A program made the translations under genes and the position numbers. From an uncultured Bacteroidota bacterium (GTDB lineage: Bacteria > Bacteroidota > Bacteroidia > Chitinophagales > Chitinophagaceae), in NCBI GenBank assembly GCA_903912435.1, contig CAIWHI010000886.1, positions 1 to 9,327 of the forward strand: a DNA stretch of 9,327 nt, read 5' to 3'. Below are positions 1 through 7,453 of this stretch, piece after piece. The notes below the pieces were generated by a model. That model worked only from the letters and a program-made list of their open reading frames with translations. It was not told where the DNA came from and did not search any database. Position 1 is the stretch's first letter, and every line of letters starts with the position of its first letter.

Positions 1-634
1 CATATTTACTTACCAGACCCACCGGATTGTTAAGTGGTTCTGCCTTGGGAATTTCTATTACACCATCCTCATTATCAGTAATGGCGGCTGGGTTGGTTTC
101 GGGTTTGCTGGTAATGGTATTAGCAGCTATTGAAGAGATTTCCTTTTCAGGAGTTTTGGTGGTTTCAACTTTGTCAAGCTTTTCAGGTGCTACTGTTTTT
201 GAAACAGGTAAACTATTAGTGCTTATGGTAGCTGATGGAACGGGGAAAAGTATTCCTCCATTACCTATTGCAGAATCAACCTTAGCGACGGTGGTTTTGG
301 CAGAAGAATCTTTTTTAGTAACTACCTCAGACGCTGGGCTTTTGGATTTACCGTAATTTTTATCAAGCTTCTTTTCAATTAGTGTTGGCTCATTATAATT
401 AATTGGATTGGTATCCTCTTTTACTATGGCAGGCTTTGTAACAGCTACTTTATTTGCAGTAACAGGCTTTTTTTCGGAATTGGGGCTTGAATTAATTTTG
501 GCAATTTTATGGGTTAGGTTTTGCTTATTTCCACCACCCGCATGCGAGTAAGAATCACGGCTGGGGCTACATCCAATGATTAAAGAGCATGAAAAAATGA
601 GTGTGGGAATCGCAAAAAGTAAGAATTTTCCCAT
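1..634 (-). CDS. Putative lipoprotein with Pro/Lys/Thr-rich tether (N-terminal part, runs off left edge)
   Basis: Reading the minus strand from the ATG at 634-632 gives 211 codons without a stop up to the window edge, so the 3' end of the gene is missing. The protein starts MGKFLLFAIPTLIF, a hydrophobic signal, followed by a lipobox LIIGC with Cys22 as the predicted lipidated residue (signal peptidase II type). The rest of the visible part is low complexity and rich in Lys, Pro, Thr, Ser, Val and Asn (for example VTKPAIVKED and KVETTKTPEKE), with no recognisable fold. Such stretches usually act as a flexible tether between the membrane anchor and a C-terminal domain, which would lie outside this window. 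An in-frame TAA lies a few codons upstream, which supports this start. No SD motif is visible. I do not recognise the family. The plus-strand reading frame over 27-356 is a shadow of this gene. The gene is divergent from the large surface-protein gene. Confidence 0.78.
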   Translation of the reverse strand, partial: MGKFLLFAIPTLIFSCSLIIGCSPSRDSYSHAGGGNKQNLTHKIAKINSSPNSEKKPVTANKVAVTKPAIVKEDTNPINYNEPTLIEKKLDKNYGKSKSPASEVVTKKDSSAKTTVAKVDSAIGNGGILFPVPSATISTNSLPVSKTVAPEKLDKVETTKTPEKEISSIAANTITSKPETNPAAITDNEDGVIEIPKAEPLNNPVGLVSKY

Positions 635-637
635 AAG

Positions 638-645
638 CAAACCTA
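638..645 (-). promoter_or_regulatory. Candidate -7 element overlapping the lipoprotein start
   Basis: On the minus strand TAGGTTTG (645 to 638) matches TAnnTTTG exactly and ends three bases before the lipoprotein ATG (634). If used, transcription would start at or next to the ATG and the mRNA would be essentially leaderless. No -33 TTG is seen at the right distance, so chance is a real alternative. Confidence 0.2.
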
Positions 646-901
646 TTTACGAGTAAAGATAATTATCCTTCTGAAAGAAAGAAATCATTTTTAGAGATAT
701 TATTATAGGTTATTTGAGGCTCGGTTTTTGTTATTTATTTATGTGGTTTACCCTGCATTTTGGAAACTAAATTTGTCAATTGCGCACTTTAAGCAAATAT
801 TTCGTTATGCAATTGTAATTGAAAATCATTTTATTAGCTCTTCCTGTTGATTTCTTTTGTCAGGATAATCGTATGTTATCATATTTGTTTTATATTTAGG
901 C

Positions 902-909
902 TATCTTTG
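902..909 (+). promoter_or_regulatory. Candidate -7 promoter element for the surface-protein operon
   Basis: TATCTTTG matches the Bacteroidota primary sigma -7 consensus TAnnTTTG exactly. It would place transcription start near 914-917 and give an untranslated leader of about 80 bases before the ATG at 997. The nearest upstream TTG (885-887) leaves only a 14-base gap, shorter than the usual spacing of about 19-21, so the -33 half is not supported. Confidence 0.25.
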
Positions 910-996
910 TGCTGGTTAATTAGTAACAATTAGTTTACCTACAGGCTTTCCTGGTTTTGATTATTATAAAGTTAATTGTTCGAAATTTGCATCTCT

Positions 997-3900
997 ATGA
1001 ATAGACGGTTACAATTTTGTATTAGTAATAAATATATTTCTCTTTTAGTATTTCTATTTATTCTGGCACTGACCACCCTTATCCCAACGGATTTAAAAGC
1101 CCAGCCATTTACACATAGGGATATTGCAGTATTTAGAGTTGGTGATAGGGTAACACCATTAAGCACCTCTGCAATTGTAGATTCGGTATTTGAATTTGAT
1201 ACCTTAGGAAATGGAACTGGTGTTACAATTGGCATGCCATTTTTTGGTACTATAAAAATTACTAATAGCGGAACAGCATTATCTGATGGTTATATGACCT
1301 TGTCTGCTGAAAGAGACCAGTTGGTAATGGTGGGTTATGATGCTACACCAGGCACTTCTAGTGTAGTTTCTACTTCTTCGTTATCAGTTCCCAGAGTAAT
1401 GTTTACAGTAAAGCCTGATGGTACAATTACTAAAGTAGGGTCCACCGCTACAGATTATACGGGTAATAATATCAGGTCAGGTACATCTTCCGGAAGTACT
1501 TATTTTAGTTCAGGTACTGCACCAGGATTAGAAATTATTGGTACTAGTACTTCCTTAACGCCCAATCCCACTAATACAAGGGTGATACAAATATTTAATG
1601 GACAAACTTATTTTTCATCCAATGCTTCTTCTTATTCAGGAATTTCCAAATTAGGTACAGGTATACCTACCACCTCAGGGCAGTTATCTACTTTAATCAC
1701 ACCAACCATTTCTGATCCATTTAGTTTTGCACTTAGCCCTGATAATACTACTTTATACGTTGCAGATAATTCTTTGGGAATATTGAAATATACCTTAAGT
1801 GGTTCCAGCTATGTTTATAATTATGCAGTCAATAATTTATTTGGTTATACTGGGTTGGCAGTAGACTTTTCGGGTTCCACGCCTATTATTTTTGCTACAA
1901 CAAATTCATCATCTGCAAATTACCTGGTAAAGGTTCATGACTTTGGGCCATCTACTCCATTTTTTGCCTTGTCAGTAGCGCCACCTAATACAGTGTACAA
2001 AGGAGTTACATTATCACCATCATGTTATGCCAGCATTGCAGTAAGTGGTCCATCAGTTATTTGCGCAGGTGATACCAGTAGTTTAATATTAAATGGCAAC
2101 CCTACTGCACTGGTTCATTATAAAATTAATGGCGGTCCTACACAATCTATAACCCTGGGTAATAATGGTCAGGCAACAATCCATACGGGTTCCCTTACTG
2201 TTACCTCAACCTATAAGTTGATAGATATTACCACCCCTTCATGTAGCTCATCCCCACTATCTGATAGTGCTACAATTACGGTATCAATCCCTGCTGCAAT
2301 TGTGGGTGGTCCAAATGTATGTCTACCCAATTCAATTACCCTAACTGATGTTACATCAGGTGGTACCTGGGCTAGTTCCAATACATCAGTAGCAACCATA
2401 AGCTCCACAAGTGGAATATTAAGTGGGGTCGTAACGGGTACTAGTATTATTACTTATAAACTTCCAACCGGTTGTTATATAACCAAAAGTATTACTGTTT
2501 TAACAGGACCAACTTCTATTTCAGGTATTAGTAATCTATGTGTGGGAGGAGCCCTTACTGCGAGCAATACCATTACCGGAGGAATTTGGAGTTCCAGTAA
2601 TACAAGTGTTTCCAGTATTGGTACTGCCAGTGGCCTTGTTACCGGGTTAGGTGCAGGTACTGCAAATATCACCTATACATTATCAAATGGTTGCCTCACC
2701 TCAAGGAGCATCACCATCTCGCCCAACCCTGGTCCAATATCTGGTGCTACTTCAGTGTGTACAGGTTTTAATACCACCTTGACCGATGCAGGAGGTGGCT
2801 TATGGACAAGCAGTAATACTTCTATAGCTAGTATCAATACTAGTTCAGGTGTACTGTCAGGAGTTACTGCAGGTACCTGTATTATTTCATATGCTTTTGG
2901 TAGCGGATGTTATACTACTACTACATTCACAGTTAATCAAAATCCTTCAGTTATTTCAGGTCCAACCTTAGTTTGCCAGGGTACTAATATAAGCCTAAGC
3001 AATTCTGTTGCCGGTGGTATATGGAGTAGTAGTAATACTATTGTAGCCAGCATAGGCACTGGTACAGGTGTGGTTACCGGATTAAGTACTGGTACCTCAA
3101 TTATTAGTTATATATTGCCAACCGGGTGTTACGCCACATCTCCCATTCAGGTCAATCCTTCTCCAGCTACAATTGGGGGTGCTGCTTCGCTTTGCGTAGG
3201 GAGTACTTCTATAGTTAGTAATACTGTTACAGGTGGCATATGGTCAAGTAGTAATACCTCAGTTGCAACAATTATATCCGGTTCGGGTGCAATTACAGGG
3301 ATTTCTGCCGGCACTTGTATTATTAGTTATACCTTGGCAGGTGGATGCAATGCCACCATTAGTTTTACTGTTAATCCTAATCCATCAGCGATTACGGGTT
3401 CAACTGTTCTATGCCAGGGTTCAAATACCAGCCTTAGTGTTTCCCCATCAGGAGGCATGTGGGTGTCTAGTAATGCAACCGTTGCAGGTTTTGGCTCCAC
3501 CGGAGGGAATTTTACTGGATTGAGTGCCGGTACCTCAATTATTAGTTATGTATTGCCAACAGGGTGCTATTCTACAACAACGGTTCAGGTCAATGCGGCT
3601 CCAACTCCTATAGGTGGCCCTACTTCTGGGTGTATTGGTAGCATCTCAGTAGTTAATAATTCGGTACCAGGTGGCCTCTGGTCTAGTAGTAGTACTCTAG
3701 TGGCCACTATTGGTAGTGTAGTACCTTTGGTTACAGGCGTTAGTGCCGGGACTACAATAATTACCTATGCATTATCAAATGGATGTTATTCTGCTGTGGT
3801 ATTCCAGGTCAATACAGCACCATCAGCAATAGTAGGTGCCTCCCCAATCTGTACAGGTAGTTCTGGAGTATACACCAATGTGGCAATAGGTGGTGTATGG

Positions 3901-6900
3901 AGTTCAGGTAATACGTCCATTGCCACTATTGGCAGCACTAGTGGTTTGCTCACAGCAGTTTCTGCCGGCACTGCAATTATTACTTATCAGTTAGGTGCCG
4001 GTTGCCGTAGTATAAAGGTTATTACTGTCAATCCCCAGCCATCACCTATTACCGGGCCAGGATCAGTTTGTGCGGGATCTACAATCACATTGTCAAGTTC
4101 GGGAACAGGATTATGGACTAGTTCCAATTTACCGGTTGCTATTATTGGTTCCTTTTCAGGATTAGTTACTAGCATTGTAGCGGGGACTACTATTATTACC
4201 TATACCTTAGCCAGTGGATGTACCACTACTACTACTGTAAATGTATTATTAGCTCCATCGGCCATATCGGGTAGCAATAATCTATGCTTATTTGCATCCA
4301 CCAGCCTTAGTGGTTCAGGATCGGGGATATGGTCTAGTAGCAATACAGGTATAGCCCTTGTAGGTAGCCTTTCAGGCATTGTTTCAGGAGTATCTGTAGG
4401 TTCAGCAACCATTACATATGCATTTGCAAATGGTTGTTTATCAACATTACAGGAAACTGTAAAACCGGTACCTGCAAGTATTAGTGGGGCATCCACTGTT
4501 TGTGCCGGATTAACTACATTGTTTAGCACAATAAGTACAGGTGGTGTTTGGACTAGTAGTAATTCATTCCTTGCATCAGTAGGTTCAACCACAGGAGTCG
4601 TTACCGGTATTATATCAGGTGCTGTGGTGATCACCTATACCTTGCCTTCAGGTTGTTATAAAACTGCCAGTTTAATAGTCAACCCAATACCTAGCCCAAT
4701 TAGTGGAGCGTCCGATGTTTGTGTAGGGGCAAGCACCGCTCTTATTGGTCCTGGTGGTGGGTTATGGTCTAGTAGTAATATAGGTAGGGTGTCTATTGGC
4801 AGTACTTCTGGCATTGCTACCGGAGTTTCAGCAGGTTCAGCAATTATCTCCTATTCACTGCCAACAGGCTGTATCACAACCGCAATCCTCAATTCAGATC
4901 CTTTGCCAACACCTATATTAGGATCTTTACAGGTTTGTATGAATTCAAGTGTAACCCTCACTGATGCCACTACAGGTGGTTCCTGGGTTAGTCAGAATCC
5001 AGGCCAGGCAACAGTGGATAATCTTACCGGTATTGTAACAGGGATTACCTATGGAACAGTAGGAATAAGTTATATTTTGCCAACGGGCTGTTTTACCTAT
5101 AGTATAATGGATGTACAAGCCATTCCTGCACCAATTTCAGGTTTGCTCACTGTATGTGCAGGAACATCCACAACGCTCGTTGATTTTGGTGGTGGCACCT
5201 GGTCAAGTAGTGCCACGGCAATAGTTAACATAGGGAGTACTTCAGGTATTGCAAGTGGTATTACTGCCGGCACATGTATTATTACCTATAAATTATTTAC
5301 CGGATGCTATGTAGATACCCAGCTAACCATTAATCCCGCTGTACCGCCAATAAGTGGTGATACGGAGATTTGTGAAGGACTTACTTCTACTCTTTCTGAT
5401 ATTGGAGGAGGTAGCTGGAGCAGTAGTGATACAACTATTGCCAATATTGGGCTATCATCAGGAGTGGTTACCGGAATATTGTCAGGAACCTCAGTGATTA
5501 CCTATCAATTGCCGACCGGATGTTATAATACCAGGGTAGCGAATATTCATCCTACGCCATCAGTTATTACCGGTATGGATAGTATTTGTATGGGAACCAA
5601 TACAATACTTCACGATTCATTAGGCGGCGGGGTATGGAGCAGTAGTAACCGAACGATTGCAGGTATTGATTCCACCTCAGGCATGGTAATTGGTTTCACT
5701 CCCGGAAATGTGAATATTTCCTATACTTTACCAACAGGTTGCCATGTAGTTGAACCATTCACAGTAAATCTATCGCCACTTCCTATTTCCGGTGTTTGGA
5801 ATTTATGCTTAGGTGAAACCAGAACTTTGACAGACCCTACAAGTGGTGGAACATGGAGTAGCAGCAATACTGCTGTAACTACCATTGACCCTATTAGTGG
5901 TTCCATAAATGGATTGACCCTTGGTACCTCAACCATAACTTATCAATTACCCACAGGTTGCTATACCACAGCAATTTATAGGGTAAACACATCACCGGGC
6001 CTAATAGCGGGCATCACACAGTTGTGCGAGGGGGCCTCAACTATTTTAACGGATACAACCGGTGGTACATGGTCGAGTGGAAATATTTCCATAGCTACTA
6101 TAGATACCGGCACTGGATTATTGACTGGTGTTTCAGCAGGAACAGTGATTATAACTTATGCATTTGGACCTGGTTGTTATGCAACAACAGGTGTAACAGT
6201 AAATCCGAATCCGCATACTATTACCGGGCCAAATAACTTATGTGTTGCAAGTACTATTACTTTGGGCAATGTTATTAGTGGAGGCTTATGGTTTAGTTCT
6301 AACAGCCTTGTTGCTACAATAGGCAGTACAACAGGCATTGTTACCGGTGTGGCTGCAGGCACTGTTGGAATTACCTATCAATTAAGTACAGGTTGCAAGA
6401 ACAATATTACCTTAACTGTCAATCCGCTACCACTTATAGCACCAATTACTGGCAATACAAGTTTATGCCTGGGTACAAAATCAAAAATGAATGATGCTAT
6501 CCCAGGTGGTGTATGGAGTATTGCCGATACTAATATAGCCTCAATTAATGATACAGGGCTATTAAGTGCTAAGCTACCCGGAACTGATACTGTGTATTAT
6601 AAAGTAACAAATGGTTGTGGTACGGCCACGGCTAAAGTAGTCGTAACTACTTATCGTGGAGCAGACTCAGTACATATAAATATTGCACCCGCCACCCAGC
6701 CGTGTAGCGGAACCCGCTACCAGAACTTTGGCACTACAATACCACAGCCGGCAGGGATGGTCTATACCTGGAGTGCCACTAATGCTGAGATTTGGGTGGT
6801 ATCAGCAAACAGGCAAAACTGTTTAATAAATTTCAATACATCAGGTGTAAGTTTCGTTAAGTTAACCGTAAATTTAGGTAGCTCTGAATGCTCTAGTACA

Positions 6901-7437
6901 GATAGTATTGGTTACTATACGGGGGTGGATATAGTACCCAACTATAATGTTATCTACTACAACTACCACTTTATTTGTACAGGCAATAGTGCTGATAGTT
7001 ACCAATGGGGGTATGATGATATGACCACCCTTGATAGTACTTTAATAGATGGTGCCCTAACCCAGAATTACTACAATACCAGCCCTGATTTCTTCAATAG
7101 GTATTACTGGGTAATGACCAGCCTGAATGGATGCCCACAAAAATCTTATTACAATGGTCCTATGGCTGTAACCAATAATACAATGAAGGAGGAGGAAGGT
7201 GTTGTACTTTTTCCTAACCCGGTAAATGGCATATTGAATTTTAAGATAGCCAATACACAAATGACAGATATAGTTGATGTGAAAATGCTGGATGTATTGG
7301 GTAAAGAAGTAAATAATATTTCTTTCAAAGGAAATGTAGGATTTTGTAATTTTGCTGACTTTAAGGCAGGTGTGTATTTGGCTATTATTAGCAAAAATGG
7401 TGAAAGAGTGGGTGCAAAGGCTTTTGTAAAGAAATAA
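997..7437 (+). CDS. Giant T9SS-secreted surface protein with 20 tandem BIG2-like Ig domains
   Basis: This is a 2146-residue predicted secreted or surface-attached protein, probably an adhesin or structural rod. Residue numbers count from the ATG at 997. An in-frame TTG at 976 would add seven residues, but the ATG start places a better-shaped signal peptide at residues 1-35 (MNRR basic end, YISLLVFLFILAL core, cleavage LKA|Q). Residues 36 to about 345 form a beta-rich domain with propeller-like phrases such as ALSPDNTTLYVADN. Residues 346-434 are an Ig/PKD-like domain. Residues 435-1886 are 20 tandem BIG2-like domains with the core pattern C-x-G, GG-x-W-S-S-S-N, AT-I, SG-x-V-x-G-x-x-x-G-T-x-x-I-x-Y, x-G-C. 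Residues 1887 to about 2068 look PKD-like. Residues 2069-2146 are a type A T9SS sorting domain. BIG2 domains are typical of intimin/invasin-class surface proteins. The ligand cannot be read from the sequence. The beta-barrel gene follows after 16 bases. Confidence 0.92.
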   Translation: MNRRLQFCISNKYISLLVFLFILALTTLIPTDLKAQPFTHRDIAVFRVGDRVTPLSTSAIVDSVFEFDTLGNGTGVTIGMPFFGTIKITNSGTALSDGYMTLSAERDQLVMVGYDATPGTSSVVSTSSLSVPRVMFTVKPDGTITKVGSTATDYTGNNIRSGTSSGSTYFSSGTAPGLEIIGTSTSLTPNPTNTRVIQIFNGQTYFSSNASSYSGISKLGTGIPTTSGQLSTLITPTISDPFSFALSPDNTTLYVADNSLGILKYTLSGSSYVYNYAVNNLFGYTGLAVDFSGSTPIIFATTNSSSANYLVKVHDFGPSTPFFALSVAPPNTVYKGVTLSPSCYASIAVSGPSVICAGDTSSLILNGNPTALVHYKINGGPTQSITLGNNGQATIHTGSLTVTSTYKLIDITTPSCSSSPLSDSATITVSIPAAIVGGPNVCLPNSITLTDVTSGGTWASSNTSVATISSTSGILSGVVTGTSIITYKLPTGCYITKSITVLTGPTSISGISNLCVGGALTASNTITGGIWSSSNTSVSSIGTASGLVTGLGAGTANITYTLSNGCLTSRSITISPNPGPISGATSVCTGFNTTLTDAGGGLWTSSNTSIASINTSSGVLSGVTAGTCIISYAFGSGCYTTTTFTVNQNPSVISGPTLVCQGTNISLSNSVAGGIWSSSNTIVASIGTGTGVVTGLSTGTSIISYILPTGCYATSPIQVNPSPATIGGAASLCVGSTSIVSNTVTGGIWSSSNTSVATIISGSGAITGISAGTCIISYTLAGGCNATISFTVNPNPSAITGSTVLCQGSNTSLSVSPSGGMWVSSNATVAGFGSTGGNFTGLSAGTSIISYVLPTGCYSTTTVQVNAAPTPIGGPTSGCIGSISVVNNSVPGGLWSSSSTLVATIGSVVPLVTGVSAGTTIITYALSNGCYSAVVFQVNTAPSAIVGASPICTGSSGVYTNVAIGGVWSSGNTSIATIGSTSGLLTAVSAGTAIITYQLGAGCRSIKVITVNPQPSPITGPGSVCAGSTITLSSSGTGLWTSSNLPVAIIGSFSGLVTSIVAGTTIITYTLASGCTTTTTVNVLLAPSAISGSNNLCLFASTSLSGSGSGIWSSSNTGIALVGSLSGIVSGVSVGSATITYAFANGCLSTLQETVKPVPASISGASTVCAGLTTLFSTISTGGVWTSSNSFLASVGSTTGVVTGIISGAVVITYTLPSGCYKTASLIVNPIPSPISGASDVCVGASTALIGPGGGLWSSSNIGRVSIGSTSGIATGVSAGSAIISYSLPTGCITTAILNSDPLPTPILGSLQVCMNSSVTLTDATTGGSWVSQNPGQATVDNLTGIVTGITYGTVGISYILPTGCFTYSIMDVQAIPAPISGLLTVCAGTSTTLVDFGGGTWSSSATAIVNIGSTSGIASGITAGTCIITYKLFTGCYVDTQLTINPAVPPISGDTEICEGLTSTLSDIGGGSWSSSDTTIANIGLSSGVVTGILSGTSVITYQLPTGCYNTRVANIHPTPSVITGMDSICMGTNTILHDSLGGGVWSSSNRTIAGIDSTSGMVIGFTPGNVNISYTLPTGCHVVEPFTVNLSPLPISGVWNLCLGETRTLTDPTSGGTWSSSNTAVTTIDPISGSINGLTLGTSTITYQLPTGCYTTAIYRVNTSPGLIAGITQLCEGASTILTDTTGGTWSSGNISIATIDTGTGLLTGVSAGTVIITYAFGPGCYATTGVTVNPNPHTITGPNNLCVASTITLGNVISGGLWFSSNSLVATIGSTTGIVTGVAAGTVGITYQLSTGCKNNITLTVNPLPLIAPITGNTSLCLGTKSKMNDAIPGGVWSIADTNIASINDTGLLSAKLPGTDTVYYKVTNGCGTATAKVVVTTYRGADSVHINIAPATQPCSGTRYQNFGTTIPQPAGMVYTWSATNAEIWVVSANRQNCLINFNTSGVSFVKLTVNLGSSECSSTDSIGYYTGVDIVPNYNVIYYNYHFICTGNSADSYQWGYDDMTTLDSTLIDGALTQNYYNTSPDFFNRYYWVMTSLNGCPQKSYYNGPMAVTNNTMKEEEGVVLFPNPVNGILNFKIANTQMTDIVDVKMLDVLGKEVNNISFKGNVGFCNFADFKAGVYLAIISKNGERVGAKAFVKK
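2299..6654 (+). repeat. Coding tandem array of 20 BIG2-like domain units (about 219 bp each)
   Basis: Units start at 2299, 2518, 2737, 2953, 3172, 3391, 3610, 3829, 4048, 4264, 4480, 4699, 4915, 5134, 5350, 5566, 5785, 6004, 6220 and 6445. Most encode 73 residues, or 72 where one residue is missing just before the GG-x-W motif. Unit 19 has 75, with two extra linker residues, and unit 20 is the most divergent. Every unit keeps a Cys at residue 8, a Trp near residue 24 and a second Cys near residue 59, so one disulfide per domain is plausible. The DNA of the units has drifted widely at synonymous positions, so most duplications are not recent. Confidence 0.95.
7201..7434 (+). other. Type IX secretion C-terminal sorting domain (type A-like)
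   Basis: The last 78 residues of the surface protein carry the three usual blocks of the T9SS type A sorting domain. These are an initial LFPNPVNGILNFKI, a middle VDVKMLDVLGKEV, and a final FKAGVYLAIISKNG followed by a basic end, AKAFVKK. In the family this domain targets Sec-exported proteins across the outer membrane, where it is normally removed and the protein is attached or released. It is preceded by an acidic EEE linker. Confidence 0.9.
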
Positions 7438-7453
7438 TTTCAATTAAAGTATT

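Larger units (their letters stand above)
635..996. other. Divergent intergenic region, no gene
   Basis: This AT-rich stretch of about 360 bases separates the starts of the minus-strand lipoprotein gene and the plus-strand surface-protein gene, so it should hold both promoters. I see no credible ORF, tRNA or structured RNA. It contains three matches to the Bacteroidota -7 element TAnnTTTG: TATCTTTG at 902-909 and TAAATTTG at 768-775 on the plus strand, and TAGGTTTG at 645-638 on the minus strand. None has a well-spaced -33 TTG. A weak GATAA/TTATC inverted pair sits at 864-880. Chance matches are expected in DNA this AT-rich. Confidence 0.7.

Noticed and set aside
27..356. Plus-strand 109-codon frame at the left edge
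   Set aside because: It is antisense to the lipoprotein gene, whose frame is open over the whole 634 bases and has a lipobox. The plus-strand version has no plausible start or domain.
976..996. TTG at 976 as the start of the giant gene
   Set aside because: The ATG at 997 gives a conventional signal peptide with a basic MNRR end. The seven extra residues (with Glu) add nothing, and no ribosome site favours the TTG.
3233..3523. Plus-strand 96-codon frame, and a similar 70-codon frame at 6024-6236
   Set aside because: Both are out-of-frame readings of the repeat units, with no start signal and no independent composition.
2211..6362. Several minus-strand reading frames of 60-144 codons spread through the repeat array
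   Set aside because: They recur in step with the Ig units and have the same repeating composition (V-P-I, L-L-E-L, P-P-V), so they are antisense shadows of the repeated coding sequence, not genes.
7057..7443. Overlapping minus-strand frames of 128 and 81 codons under the C-terminus of the giant gene
   Set aside because: They lie opposite a well-supported T9SS sorting domain and have no recognisable features or upstream signal.
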